NCBI GenBank assembly: GCA_002356515.1
Contig: AP017607.1
Coordinates: 62,001-126,000, forward strand
Source of the DNA: Mesorhizobium loti
GTDB taxonomy: Bacteria > Pseudomonadota > Alphaproteobacteria > Rhizobiales > Rhizobiaceae
Direction of reading: 5' to 3'
DNA: 64,000 nucleotides
The notes under the pieces were generated by a model. The model made no database searches. It saw nothing but the letters and a program-made list of their open reading frames with translations, and was not told where the DNA came from. The translations under genes and the position numbers were made by a program. Each line of letters opens with the position of its first letter. Position 1 is the stretch's first letter. Of the stretch, positions 1-9,232 are shown piece after piece.

Positions 1-227
1 TCGTTGTCGACGACAAGCGCCATGAGTCGCTGGTCAACGTTCGCACGCAGGGCAAATACACCGTCATCGACAAAGTCGCACGGCAATTCACCTTGCGAGC
101 CGATGGCAAGACGCTCTGCCTCTACAACCGGGCCCGACCCAACGCTATCGATCCGGTCGAGCAGGTCTACGGTCCTACGAAACTGACACGCGGCTCCACC
201 CTGTTCGGATCGAGCGGAGGGCAGTGA
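1..227 (+). CDS. virB9: VirB9 type IV secretion protein, C-terminal part
   Basis: The window opens inside this gene. The third frame from base 3 reads through to a TGA at 225-227 and gives about 74 residues. These include a [12 protein letters not shown] stretch and end LFGSSGGQ, which fits the C-terminal beta domain of VirB9/TrbG proteins. VirB9 belongs to the outer-membrane core complex of the conjugative channel with VirB7 and VirB10. The stop shares one base with the ATG of virB10 (TGATG), the usual translational coupling in this operon. The identification rests mainly on the next three genes (virB10-virB11-virD4) and on the tail sequence. The remaining virB genes would lie upstream of the window. 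Confidence 0.8.
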   Translation, partial: VVDDKRHESLVNVRTQGKYTVIDKVARQFTLRADGKTLCLYNRARPNAIDPVEQVYGPTKLTRGSTLFGSSGGQ

Positions 228-1684
228 TGACCCAGATCGACTATGACCAACTGGACGGCAGCCCGACGGTCGCGCGCCGCGGTGCGGGCGTGGGTACCAG
301 GATCGCCCTGGTCGGCCTCGGCGTGGTGCTGGTAGGCGCGCTGATATGGCTGAACTGGCCCCGGGAGCCGGTATCGCGCGATCTCCGCAGCGATGGCGAG
401 GAAAACTTTAACCCGCCGGAGTTTCGCCCGCCGGCGTTGAACGAGCCGCCTCAACCTGCCGACGGCACGATCGACCAGATCGTGGTGCCGCCACCAGCCG
501 CCGACCAGAGTGGCACGCAGCAGGCTGACAATGTCGATCAGACTGTGCAGGAGGGTGCCGATCTCGATGCGCAGCGGCGCGCGCTCGAGGCGCAAATGGC
601 GGCCGAGGAGGCTCGCCGCAAGGCCGAGGCGGAAGAAGCCCGCCGCAAGGCCGCGGCTGAGGACGAGGCTCGCCGCAAGGCCGAGGCCGCCGAACATGAA
701 AAGGCGGTGTGGGAGCGCCTGCGGTCGAACCAGATGGTGACGAATGATGAAACCGGATCGACGAATGCCGGCGCCCAGGCAGGACAGGTCGAAATCGCGC
801 CCGACGGTCAGATCGTCCCGGTCCCCGGCGCCGACACTGACCCCAACAAGGCATTCCTGGCGCAGTCTGAGGCAAGTTCTTCCGGCATCGTCAAAGCCAG
901 GGCTTTTCGACGCACCGATGCGTTGATCCCTGAGGGCACGATCCTTCGCGGCTATTTGGAAACCGCTGTTAACACCGACCTTCCCGGTGCCGTGCGCGCT
1001 GTCGTGCGTGAGGATGTGTTTTCGCTCGACGGCAGGCGGATCCTCATTCCGAAGGGCTCGCGCCTGACCGGGGAATACCGCTCGGGGCTTGCGCGCGGTC
1101 AGAAGCGTGTTTTCATCGTCTGGAACAGGGTCATTCGCTCGGACGGCATTTCCGTCGATATCAAGTCGCCCGGTGCAGACGCGCTCGGCCGCGGTGGCAT
1201 GGGCGGCCGTGTCGATACGCACTGGGTTGAACGGTACGGCAACGCCATCATGCTTTCCGTCGTTGGCGGCGTCTCTGAATATCTGTCCTCGCTTGGCGAC
1301 AGCAACCAGGATGGACAACAGCGCCAGGTGTCGACGGTTGATCCCGTAACCGGTGAGACCACGACCGCAACTTATGGTGGCAATGGCTCGCAGCGCGACG
1401 CGCGTAGCATCGCGTTCGACAAGTCATCGACCGCTTTGCAGCAACTCGCGCAAGAGGCGTTTCGCGACACGCAGAACATTGGACCGACAGTCTACGTCGA
1501 CCAGGGCACTTCCATTGTCGTGCTGGTGCGGCGAGATCTCGATTTCTCGGATTTGTATGCCGATCCCATTCAGGAAGAAGCAGCGCGCCTGAAGGCAGGT
1601 GGTCGGCCGAAGACGGCGATCGATCCGACGCCTCTTTACGCGACGCCGAATTTCTATCCCGGCTATGGGAGCCCGGTGAAATGA
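227..1684 (+). CDS. virB10: VirB10/TrbI type IV secretion channel protein
   Basis: This 485-residue bitopic protein spans both membranes and carries energy-state signals from the inner-membrane ATPases to the outer-membrane pore. A short cytoplasmic N-terminus is followed by one membrane segment (about residues 25-43, rich in L, V and G). A proline-rich periplasmic stretch comes next, then an Ala/Glu/Arg coiled coil made of repeated EEARRKAEAE-like units (about 118-170). The C-terminal TrbI/VirB10 beta-barrel domain starts near 220 (AFRRTDALIPEGTIL) and runs to the end. The ATG at 227 is preferred over the GTG at 224 because it overlaps the virB9 stop. The virB11 start overlaps its stop by four bases. 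Confidence 0.95.
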   Translation: MTQIDYDQLDGSPTVARRGAGVGTRIALVGLGVVLVGALIWLNWPREPVSRDLRSDGEENFNPPEFRPPALNEPPQPADGTIDQIVVPPPAADQSGTQQADNVDQTVQEGADLDAQRRALEAQMAAEEARRKAEAEEARRKAAAEDEARRKAEAAEHEKAVWERLRSNQMVTNDETGSTNAGAQAGQVEIAPDGQIVPVPGADTDPNKAFLAQSEASSSGIVKARAFRRTDALIPEGTILRGYLETAVNTDLPGAVRAVVREDVFSLDGRRILIPKGSRLTGEYRSGLARGQKRVFIVWNRVIRSDGISVDIKSPGADALGRGGMGGRVDTHWVERYGNAIMLSVVGGVSEYLSSLGDSNQDGQQRQVSTVDPVTGETTTATYGGNGSQRDARSIAFDKSSTALQQLAQEAFRDTQNIGPTVYVDQGTSIVVLVRRDLDFSDLYADPIQEEAARLKAGGRPKTAIDPTPLYATPNFYPGYGSPVK

Positions 1685-2706
1685 ACGCCGTGCATCCCTT
1701 GCCCGACCCTTGGGCAAGAGCCCCGGTCCTGCGCGCTCATCTGGAGCCAATATGGTCCTATTTGAACGAAGACTCAGTTTCCGAAATTGCGATCAACAGG
1801 CCAGGGGAATTGTTCATCGAACGCCTGGGCGCGAAGGAAATGGAGCACGTAGTCAAGCGCGAGATCACACCGGGCTGGATTAGGCATATCTCGACGGGCG
1901 TCGCCTCGGCGACAAATCAGGTCATCAACGAGGAAAAGCCGGTCCTGTCGGCCGCCCTACCCTCAGGTGAGCGCATCCAATGCATCTTGCCGCCGGCGGC
2001 TCCCGAAGGCGGGGCGATCTCGATCCGAAAGCAGGTCATCATGGATATGAGCCTTGCTGCCTACAAGGATCTTGGCGCATTCGAGGACACCGCGATGGGC
2101 AGCGGCCTGGCGCTGTCAGCCGAAGAAAAGCGACTTGTAGAGATGTTGCAGGACACCTCGCCTATGGAGTTCCTGCAGTATGCGGTGCGCAACCGCGTCT
2201 CGATCGTCGTTTCAGGCGGCACGTCGACCGGCAAAACGACGTTTTTGAATGCACTCCTGAAGGAGATCCCGGCTCATGAACGGATCATCACGATCGAAGA
2301 CACCCGCGAACTGAGGCTGCCTGCTCCCAACAACGTCACCCTGATAGCCTCGAAGGGCGACCAAGGCCTTGCCAAAGTCTCCGCGCAACAGCTTCTCGAA
2401 GCCTCGCTTCGCATGCGACCCGACCGTCTACTATTGGGCGAATTGCGAGGCGCTGAAACCTTCGCGTTTCTCCAGGCGATTAATACCGGCCACCCGGGTT
2501 CGCTCACGACCGTTCATGCCAATTCGGCCCGGTCGGCCTATGAGCGGCTGGCGCTCATGGTCATGCAGGGCAGTACGGGGCTCTCACGCAGTGAAATCCT
2601 CGACTATCTCCGCGAGGTCATTCCCGTGGTCGTCCAGATGGTCCGCACCGAAGGCGGACGGCGCGGCATCAGCGAGATCAAGTTCACCAAGGCGGAGACC
2701 ATCTAG
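1681..2706 (+). CDS. virB11: VirB11 type IV secretion traffic ATPase
   Basis: This 341-residue hexameric ATPase at the inner face of the membrane powers pilus assembly and substrate transfer. The Walker A motif GGTSTGKTT lies at residues 179-187. It is followed by an IEDTREL aspartate box, a MRPDRLLLGELRG Walker B region and the GHPGSLTTVHANS His-box, all standard for the VirB11/PulE family. The length is normal. Its ATG overlaps the virB10 stop (ATGA), and virD4 begins 12 bp downstream. The gene looks intact. Confidence 0.97.
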   Translation: MNAVHPLPDPWARAPVLRAHLEPIWSYLNEDSVSEIAINRPGELFIERLGAKEMEHVVKREITPGWIRHISTGVASATNQVINEEKPVLSAALPSGERIQCILPPAAPEGGAISIRKQVIMDMSLAAYKDLGAFEDTAMGSGLALSAEEKRLVEMLQDTSPMEFLQYAVRNRVSIVVSGGTSTGKTTFLNALLKEIPAHERIITIEDTRELRLPAPNNVTLIASKGDQGLAKVSAQQLLEASLRMRPDRLLLGELRGAETFAFLQAINTGHPGSLTTVHANSARSAYERLALMVMQGSTGLSRSEILDYLREVIPVVVQMVRTEGGRRGISEIKFTKAETI

Positions 2707-2718
2707 CGGGGTCTATCC

Positions 2719-4866
2719 ATGCAGAAAATCGCAACGGCAATTTTCATGGTGCTCATGGCGATGGCCATGGGCGCCCTGCTCTTCACGGTCGCCTATGTCG
2801 CGACAGATTGTTACCTGACTGGCTCCCACGTCCTGTTCGACCAGCTGAACGCCAATCCCTTGCCGGTCGTTCGTCAGGCCTGGGCGGACACGATGGCGAG
2901 GAATTTTGACCGGGTACAATACGCCGTTGCAGCGGGTGCATTAGGGTTTCTCTTGCCACTGGTCAGCCTGTTTCTCATGCGTCCGAGAAAGCGCAATGAC
3001 TCTCGCTTCATGACCATGAGCGACGTATCAAAAACCGGCCTGACGAAAGTGGGCGGCGTCTTTGTCGGTCGAGCCGGCGGCAGGCTTGCCGAACTATTGT
3101 CGCCCATCCGCGATCAGCGCTCCGGCAAGATCCGCTTGACGCAGCGCAAGCTGATGGGTGGCAAGAAATTGTGGATTGATGGCGATGATATCGGCGGCTT
3201 CGTCATAGGGCCGCCGCGCTCCGGTAAGGGCACGTCTCTCATCATCCCGAACGCCTTGACCTGGCCGCATTCGCTCGTGGTTCTCGACCTGCGCGGCGAG
3301 ACCTTTGCGGCGACTGCTGGTTACCGTTCGACCATGAGCCGCGTGGTGCGTTTCGCGCCGGCTGATCCGGACGGCAATACCGCAAGCTATAATCCGATGG
3401 ACTTCATCTCACTGGACCCGGCACAGCGCGACATCGACCTTCGCAACATCGCTGCGGCGCTGTTTCCGCGCCCCCCTTCGAACGCAGACCCCTATTGGGT
3501 CAACGATGCCCGCCTCCTTTTTACCGGCATCGCATCCTTCGTCATGGAATCGCCTGCAATCGCCAACGAGAAGAAGACCTTCGCCGCAATTCTCGAGATC
3601 ATGAACGGCGCCGGGCAGCCGCTCCTCGAATTCATCGGCTCGCTGCGCGAGGAACGCCGCCGCGAATGTTCGCATTTCACGCTGCAAACCCTGTTGCCGT
3701 ATTTTGAGATGTCTGAGCGGCAGTTTTCCGGAATTTACGCCGGCGTGCGGACCGGCATGGCCCCCTTTCTCAACGAGCGCCTGATGCGAGCTACCTCGCG
3801 CAGCACGTTCGATATTCGCAATCTCAAGCGCGACCGGATCTCTCTTTATCTCGACGTACGGCGCGAGCAGATCACCTCGCTTGGACCGCTGTTCAACGTC
3901 CTGATTACGCAGATGATGAACTTCATGTCGGAAACCATGCCGCGTCCGGACGAGCATCCGGTGCTTGTCCTGCTCGACGAGTTCCAGAACCTCGGCAAGC
4001 TCGAGAACGTGACCGAGATGGCGAGCGTGCTCGGCGGTAACGGCGTTTCCATGTGGTTTTTCGTGCAGTCGCTGAAGGCCGTAGACGAGATCTATCGCCA
4101 GGAAGGGCGCAAGACGCTCATCAACGCCGCTCGCGTGCAGGTCTTTTTTGGTGCGCAGGACGCGGACGATCTACGCTACGTTTCCGAGCAGCTTGGCGAA
4201 ACATCGGATGTGCAAAAGGACGTGACGCGCACCAAGGCAACGTTGTTCGACACTTATTACACGCGCTCGGAGCACCGCAAGGAAGTGCGGCGGCCCCTGA
4301 TGCGGCCGGATGAAATCCGCACCCTCGACAAGAACAAGGTCATCATATTGCCGCGCGGCGAACTGCCGATCCTCGGCACCCGCAATTTCTATTTCGCCGA
4401 CGGCCAGCTCGCCAAACGCGCGTTCATGCCCCTGCCCGCCTCTACGGACGCTTCGCGCACGAAAAGCCCTTCTTTGGACGCTTCCGCGCCGGTTCCATCT
4501 CCGGCGCTCCCGACGATTGTGCCGAAAGCCCCCACGTACCGCTCAGGCCTTGTGCAGACTCGGCTGCGGCGCGGCGCGACATTTGCCGCAAAGGCAGGCT
4601 GCATAGTTCCGGCTCCGGGCCGGCGCGCAATCGTGAAAGACCGGCTGAAAGCAACAGACGCTGCAGCAGTACCAGCCTTTGCCGCCATAGATTTCACCGC
4701 TTTGGCCGCCAAGGCGGTGACAACACGCATAGCGCCCGAGAAAGAAGCGGCGGTTGCGGCGATCTTGGACAAGGTGAGGTCTCTGCGCGCCAGCGCATCC
4801 GACACCGAGACTTTCGATCGAAATCTCAGCATCGTCGAAGATGCTTTGCCTGATGTAGTCGATTAG
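2719..4866 (+). CDS. virD4: VirD4/TraG type IV coupling protein
   Basis: This 715-residue coupling protein is the inner-membrane ATPase that brings the relaxase-DNA complex to the channel. Two N-terminal membrane segments (about 7-28 and 68-88) precede the motor domain. Walker A is GPPRSGKGTS at 164-173, Walker B is LVLLDEFQNLG near residue 415, and an FVQSLKAVDEIY stretch follows as in other TraG/VirD4 proteins. The last 170 residues are an Ala/Pro-rich tail, which varies widely in the family. It is the last gene of the virB9-virB10-virB11-virD4 run, and a terminator follows about 140 bp later. The relaxase expected to dock here is the one at 37698-39944, about 33 kb away across inserted cassettes. 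Confidence 0.96.
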   Translation: MQKIATAIFMVLMAMAMGALLFTVAYVATDCYLTGSHVLFDQLNANPLPVVRQAWADTMARNFDRVQYAVAAGALGFLLPLVSLFLMRPRKRNDSRFMTMSDVSKTGLTKVGGVFVGRAGGRLAELLSPIRDQRSGKIRLTQRKLMGGKKLWIDGDDIGGFVIGPPRSGKGTSLIIPNALTWPHSLVVLDLRGETFAATAGYRSTMSRVVRFAPADPDGNTASYNPMDFISLDPAQRDIDLRNIAAALFPRPPSNADPYWVNDARLLFTGIASFVMESPAIANEKKTFAAILEIMNGAGQPLLEFIGSLREERRRECSHFTLQTLLPYFEMSERQFSGIYAGVRTGMAPFLNERLMRATSRSTFDIRNLKRDRISLYLDVRREQITSLGPLFNVLITQMMNFMSETMPRPDEHPVLVLLDEFQNLGKLENVTEMASVLGGNGVSMWFFVQSLKAVDEIYRQEGRKTLINAARVQVFFGAQDADDLRYVSEQLGETSDVQKDVTRTKATLFDTYYTRSEHRKEVRRPLMRPDEIRTLDKNKVIILPRGELPILGTRNFYFADGQLAKRAFMPLPASTDASRTKSPSLDASAPVPSPALPTIVPKAPTYRSGLVQTRLRRGATFAAKAGCIVPAPGRRAIVKDRLKATDAAAVPAFAAIDFTALAAKAVTTRIAPEKEAAVAAILDKVRSLRASASDTETFDRNLSIVEDALPDVVD

Positions 4867-5167
4867 CCGAGAACCTACGGCGATCGCTGACAACGAGCCT
4901 CCCGCCCAACCGCACAGGCCGCATTCCCGCAGCGTTGCAGACACCATACAGCCCAGACCAAGGCCTAGCGGTCGCCGCCGAGTAAGGCCCAACACAACCA
5001 ATCAGGCCGAGGCAGCGATGCCCCGGCCTTTTTTGTGTGCGACTGCCTCAAGCCGGTGAGAACCGGCCTTGGCCGGGCGAGGGTCCCTTGGACCCGACCC
5101 TCGCGCTCCCGCCCGCCCTGTCCAAAACGCCGCGATGGGAATTAGATGCCGCCTCCTCAGCCCCGCG
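4867..5167. other. Non-coding stretch between virD4 and the first cassette end
   Basis: Apart from the terminator at 5005-5034 I see no gene in these 301 bases. The short open frames here have no recognisable product. The stretch ends exactly where the first copy of the 67-bp repeat begins. Confidence 0.5.
5005..5034 (+). terminator. Rho-independent terminator after virD4
   Basis: The arms GGCCGAGG (5005-5012) and CCCCGGCC (5021-5028) pair at seven of eight positions around an eight-base loop. A run of six T follows at 5029-5034. It lies 138 bp past the virD4 stop and would end the conjugation operon. It also marks the last clear ICE backbone feature before the inserted cassette that starts at 5168. 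Confidence 0.75.
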
Positions 5168-5235
5168 CATAACCTTCGGTCGTGCACGACATAACTTTTT
5201 GTCCCGTTGTTTTGCCACCCCTCGCTCGCTAGCGT
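5168..5235 (+). repeat. Cassette end repeat, copy 1 (left end of cassette A)
   Basis: This is the first of five copies of a 67-bp sequence. Box 1 is CATAACCTT at 5168. Box 2 starts at 5190 with CATAACTTTTTGTCC, followed at 5205 by CGTTGTTTTG. Box 3 is GCTAGCGT at 5228. The offsets 0, 22, 37 and 60 are the same in all five copies. The copy points rightward, with box 1 outermost and box 3 facing the demethylase gene at 5266. Its inverted partner is at 22310-22377. Confidence 0.85.
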
Positions 5236-5265
5236 GCCCTTCCTGCCGACAGCAGAGTAGGCGCA

Positions 5266-7248
5266 ATGGCAGCTTCCCTAAAGTTTCTCTCGCCCATCGG
5301 TTTGCGCAACAAGTCACTGCGTAACCGCATCGTTTTTGGTGCCCATACTGCAAATATGGCCGAGAACGGTTTGCCCGGGGCCCGCCATATAGCCTATTAC
5401 GAGGAGCGGGCGCGGGGCGGCGCAGCTATGATCGTCGTCGAACCCATGCCCGCGCATGCGGCAACGGTCCTCACCAGAGGCAATTTTCGGCCTGGCGAAG
5501 ATTCGGTGATACCCGCGTTCATGCAGGTGACCGATGCGATCAGGCGTCACGGGGCGCTTGCGATCCAGCAAATTTACCACGTTGGCAGTCACGGCGACTC
5601 GGATCTTTCTTATCACGCCCATTGGTCTCCATCCGGTTCCCCAAGCTATCATGACAGTGACGGTTCACACGTCATGTCCGCGGCCGAGATCGAAGAAACG
5701 ATCGATGGTTTCGTGAACGCGGCACGCCGATGCCATGAGGCTGGCTTCGACGGGGTGGAAGTCTGGGCTGCCTATCACAGCTTACTCGACCAGTTCTGGA
5801 CGCCATGGTCCAATCGTCGCGACGACCAATGGGGCGGCTCGCTCGAAAATAGGACGCGGCTGTCGCGAACGATCCTTCAGCGCATCCGGGAGGTTTGTGG
5901 GCCGGAGTTCATAGTCGGGCTCTCCATCTCTGATGAGCAGGATTCCGGTGGGGTTTTGGCTCGCCCGGACTTGGTCGACATTATTGCTGTACATGATGAA
6001 GCTCGTTTGATCGATTATGTCACCTGCGGCACCGGCAGCTATTTCGACTTCTATAAGATTATGCCCACCTTTCTGTATCCCGAAAAGTTGGGGGTCGATC
6101 TAGCAGAAACCGTCAAGAAACGTGTCACGCACGCGCTGGTGATTGCGGAAAGCCATATCCGCACTCCGGAGAACGCCGAAGCCGTCATAGCGTCCGGGTC
6201 AGCGGACCTTGTGTCCATCGTCCGAGGCCAGATCGCCGATCCTCATCTTGTCAACAAAGCTGCCGCAGGCAGGCCCGAAGATGTGAGGGGGTGCCTTTCC
6301 TGTAATCAGATGTGCTGGGGCCGACGCTCCCGCGATTACTGGATAAGTTGTCTGGTGAACCCGTCCGCCGGTCGAGAATTTGAGTGGGGTGGTGACCGCT
6401 TCGAAAAGGCCTCTCGGCCTGGCCGAGTCCTGGTTGTTGGTGGCGGGCCAGCAGGCCTCGAGGCCGCGCGTGTGGCAGCCGAACGTGGCCACACTGTTAT
6501 GCTTGCCGAGGCTTCTAGCGTGCTTGGTGGGAATTTCCGCCTTGCAGGCCTTCAGCCGCGAAGGGCGCAGATCTTGGAACTCCTCGAATGGTATGAACGG
6601 CAGCTGCGAAAGCTGAACGTTGAAGTTCGACTGAACACCTACGTGGAAGCCGCCCAAGTGGTCGCTGAAGCAGCCGACCATGTGATCATTGCCACGGGCT
6701 CGCTCCCACCAGAAACGGGTTTTCAAAAGGCGTTACCCCAATGGGACATCATGCCAGGGTGGGAGCGTGGCAACACGTTTTCTGTCGAAGCGGTCATGGC
6801 TCGGCAGGCGCGGCCGGGCAAACGTGTTCTTCTGCTCGATGAAAGCGGCGGCTGGCGAGGTTGCGGGACGGCTTGGAAGCTGGCTGACGATGGCCATGAG
6901 GTGACGCTCATAACGCCCGATCCGATGGTGGGCCGCGAATTGCAGCGAATGGCCGCAGATGCGCCCCTACGGAAGGTGCTCGCAAAGCTTGCCGTTCGCT
7001 TTGTTTTGGAAAGCAGCATACTCGAGTGGCACGGAGACGGCGCGACAGTCCTGTCGCACCTTGACGGTAAGCGTAGCTTTATCGAGGCCGATACCATCGT
7101 TACGGCAACCACCAACGTTGCTGCGAATTCGTTGGCGCAGGAGCTGCTAGCGTTAGCGGTCCCTTTTCACGAAATAGGGGACGGAGTGGGGCCGCGGCAG
7201 GCCCCCTATGCAATATTCGAAGGTCGCAAGATCGGGCTCGCGCTTTAA
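5266..7248 (+). CDS. OYE/trimethylamine dehydrogenase family FMN-FeS oxidoreductase, probable N-demethylase
   Basis: This 660-residue protein has the layout of trimethylamine dehydrogenase, dimethylglycine/N-methylproline demethylases and 2,4-dienoyl-CoA reductase. An FMN-binding TIM barrel (1-335) contains LDQFWTPWSNRRDDQWGGSLENR-type signatures near 174-197. A 4Fe-4S motif has Cys343, Cys346, Cys350 and Cys362. A C-terminal FAD/NAD domain begins VVGGGPAGLEAAR at 390. In this family the FMN barrel removes a methyl group or hydride and passes electrons through the cluster. The residue aligned with the TMADH active-site histidine appears to be Tyr170, followed by His171, so the substrate may differ. 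Neighbouring MttB and betaine transport genes suggest an N-methylated amine such as a demethylated betaine. That substrate is inference. Confidence 0.85.
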   Translation: MAASLKFLSPIGLRNKSLRNRIVFGAHTANMAENGLPGARHIAYYEERARGGAAMIVVEPMPAHAATVLTRGNFRPGEDSVIPAFMQVTDAIRRHGALAIQQIYHVGSHGDSDLSYHAHWSPSGSPSYHDSDGSHVMSAAEIEETIDGFVNAARRCHEAGFDGVEVWAAYHSLLDQFWTPWSNRRDDQWGGSLENRTRLSRTILQRIREVCGPEFIVGLSISDEQDSGGVLARPDLVDIIAVHDEARLIDYVTCGTGSYFDFYKIMPTFLYPEKLGVDLAETVKKRVTHALVIAESHIRTPENAEAVIASGSADLVSIVRGQIADPHLVNKAAAGRPEDVRGCLSCNQMCWGRRSRDYWISCLVNPSAGREFEWGGDRFEKASRPGRVLVVGGGPAGLEAARVAAERGHTVMLAEASSVLGGNFRLAGLQPRRAQILELLEWYERQLRKLNVEVRLNTYVEAAQVVAEAADHVIIATGSLPPETGFQKALPQWDIMPGWERGNTFSVEAVMARQARPGKRVLLLDESGGWRGCGTAWKLADDGHEVTLITPDPMVGRELQRMAADAPLRKVLAKLAVRFVLESSILEWHGDGATVLSHLDGKRSFIEADTIVTATTNVAANSLAQELLALAVPFHEIGDGVGPRQAPYAIFEGRKIGLAL

Positions 7249-8226
7249 TGGGACGGCTGCGCAAGGTATACGACTTCTTCTGCATCGCTTTTTTCGCCGA
7301 AATCGAGTGCCCTGCAACTGAATCATTTCACGTTCAGATCGGCGGCGGCGTTATATGGTTTGATGATTGGTCGCCCCCGGTAACGCCGCGACTGGAAGCG
7401 CCGGCTGAGACCGGTAACAGTGAGCCTTTCGCTTCGGCAGTCATTTGAACGCACTAGATATTGCCTATCTACGCAGCAGTCGAATTCAACCCATGTCAAA
7501 GCGAATTAGAGACGCGACACCGCGCGCAAGTTAGAAATGTGACAGTGACGCGCTTCTTGGCACGACTTCAGCGCCCGATCGGGCGTTAGCTGGTCAGGGT
7601 TGCGCGGCTCGATCGGGCGCGATCAATCGTGGCTTCTTCGGCTTTAGCTTTGAGAACCTACCAACGACATCGGCTCGAAGGGTAGCGTCCGACCAGCCTA
7701 GCACAATGTCGCCGATGATCTGGTCGCGGCATCTCATTCCGCAGCTTCCAGCCTCGTCAGCGCCTGCTCTCGCCGTGCGATGACGGCGGGATCGTTCATG
7801 AAATCCGTCCGTCGACCAGGCTTGCGGCCACGCTTCTGGTAGCCATTGCTCTGGCTGCCATCGGGAATGCCGAACAAGTGGTCGCCAGGCCTGTGCGCTG
7901 CAGTCCGTGCTGGCTGCGCGTCAGCTCACGGCCGGCCTGCATCTCGGCCACCATTGCAATGCCCTCGGCCCAGCCGCCGGCAAGGGTGCGCGCCGCGACA
8001 TAGAAAATGCCCGGACCTGGCGTGATGGCAAGTAGCAATGCGGCGGCAAGGTAGAGGGTTAAATGCGTGAGATCAATCATACCAAATCTTACATAATATG
8101 GCTGGAGACCCCAACGCAATTCCGATAGGCCGTCCTACGGAAGGTCGTCAGCCACAACAATTGTTCGACCCCCCTGCCCCGCCGCAATCATTGCCGGTTG
8201 CTGCAGTTAGGTCCGCCAAACGGCCT
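7249..8226. other. Gene-poor stretch with decayed remnants
   Basis: Almost 1 kb without an intact gene. It holds the LysE remnant (7955-8080) and, next to it on the minus strand, an open tail ending at 7734 that reads RGRKPGRR...MNDPAVIARREQALTRLEAAE. I do not recognise that tail, but it looks like the end of a real protein. The rest (7249-7730 and 8081-8226) shows nothing I can name. Confidence 0.5.
7955..8080 (-). pseudogene. LysE-family exporter, N-terminal remnant
   Basis: Reading leftward from an ATG at 8080, 42 residues match the start of LysE/RhtB amino-acid exporters: MIDLTHLTLYLAAALLLAI, then TPGPGIFYVAARTLAGG. This is the first membrane helix and the conserved TPGPG turn. After about 7955 the sequence stops resembling LysE and continues into unrelated coding debris. 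The rest of the roughly 200-residue transporter is absent, so this is a fossil left by a deletion or rearrangement. Confidence 0.7.
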
Positions 8227-8991
8227 TTAATAGACGGCCTTGGCGCCGGCGACTTCGAGGGTAGTTCCGGCGATGAAGCGGGCTGCATCTGAGCTCAAAA
8301 AATACACCGCATCAGCGATATCGTCGGGTGCGCCTAGCCGGCCAAGAGGATTTGACTTGCTGAGCTCGGCGACAGCGGTGTCCGGGTCGAACCCACGATG
8401 GACAAACCCGGAGCGTAGCATGGGAGTATCAATCTCGCCGGGACAAATGGCGTTGACCCTTACTCCATCCCCGGCATGGTCGCGGCCAAGACACTTTGAG
8501 AACGTGGCGACAGCCGCTTTGCTGGTACAATATGCTGCGTGACCGGGTCCAGGATGGATGCCCCAGGTGGACGAGATATTCACGATCGATCCACCGCCAT
8601 TCCCCTTCATGTAAGTGATCGCACGTCGGCAGGTGTAAAAAACTGCTTTTAGATTGATATCAAACGTTTTCTCCCAATCCTCGTCGGTCGTTTCCAGGAC
8701 TGTACCTCTTGTGATGATCCCCGCGTTGTTGACGAGGGCGTCCAGACGGCCGGTCAGGCCGACAGCGGTATCGATCAGGTCCTCGCAATATGCCTTGCTG
8801 CGTAGGTCCCCGGCTTTAGACAATGCATTTTGACCCGACCGCTTCAGTTCAAGGGTTGTCTCATTCAGCCGGTCTTCATTGGTGTCACCGGCGACGACAA
8901 AATATCCGTTGGCGGCGAAGCGCTTGCAGATGGCTTGACCCATTCCGCCAGCGGCACCGGTAACAACGACGGTTTTGGTTTCAAGAGTCAT
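8227..8991 (-). CDS. SDR-family NAD(P)-dependent oxidoreductase
   Basis: This 254-residue classical short-chain dehydrogenase has the cofactor glycine motif TGAAGGMG at 11-18, NNAG at 88-91, catalytic Ser140 or Ser141, and Tyr154/Lys158 (YCTSK). The PG box (CPGEIDTPML) is also present. Such enzymes oxidise or reduce a hydroxyl/keto substrate with NAD(P). It is transcribed away from the GlxA-type regulator at 9233, with a 241-bp gap between the two starts where control sites would lie. It resembles the two SDRs at 12273 and 13044. The substrate is unknown; the cassette suggests an intermediate of betaine breakdown. Confidence 0.85.
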   Translation of the reverse strand: MTLETKTVVVTGAAGGMGQAICKRFAANGYFVVAGDTNEDRLNETTLELKRSGQNALSKAGDLRSKAYCEDLIDTAVGLTGRLDALVNNAGIITRGTVLETTDEDWEKTFDINLKAVFYTCRRAITYMKGNGGGSIVNISSTWGIHPGPGHAAYCTSKAAVATFSKCLGRDHAGDGVRVNAICPGEIDTPMLRSGFVHRGFDPDTAVAELSKSNPLGRLGAPDDIADAVYFLSSDAARFIAGTTLEVAGAKAVY

Positions 8992-9232
8992 TCACACCAC
9001 CCTCGGGGAATTGCAGCTCGAACGTCATAAGCTAGACCACAAATTGGTGCCGTCGCGCCTGGAAGCGACGTCGATTGGGCGGACCTGTCGTTCTTGTGTG
9101 GCCCGCAAGATCGACATTCCCTTATTTTGTCCCAGCGGGCCGCCGTTGCAGCCGTTTAGCCAGTAAGCAGCAAGTGCCCATTCACGACTTCAATCCCCGT
9201 GGCAGGGCCACGAGCCTCTAATTCGAAGGCGG

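Noticed and set aside
568..740. Repeated DNA in virB10 resembling a tandem array
   Set aside because: The repeats encode the Ala/Glu/Arg coiled coil that is normal in VirB10 linkers.
167..1318. Minus-strand frame of 383 codons opposite virB10
   Set aside because: virB10 is unmistakable on the plus strand, and the antisense reading has no domain.
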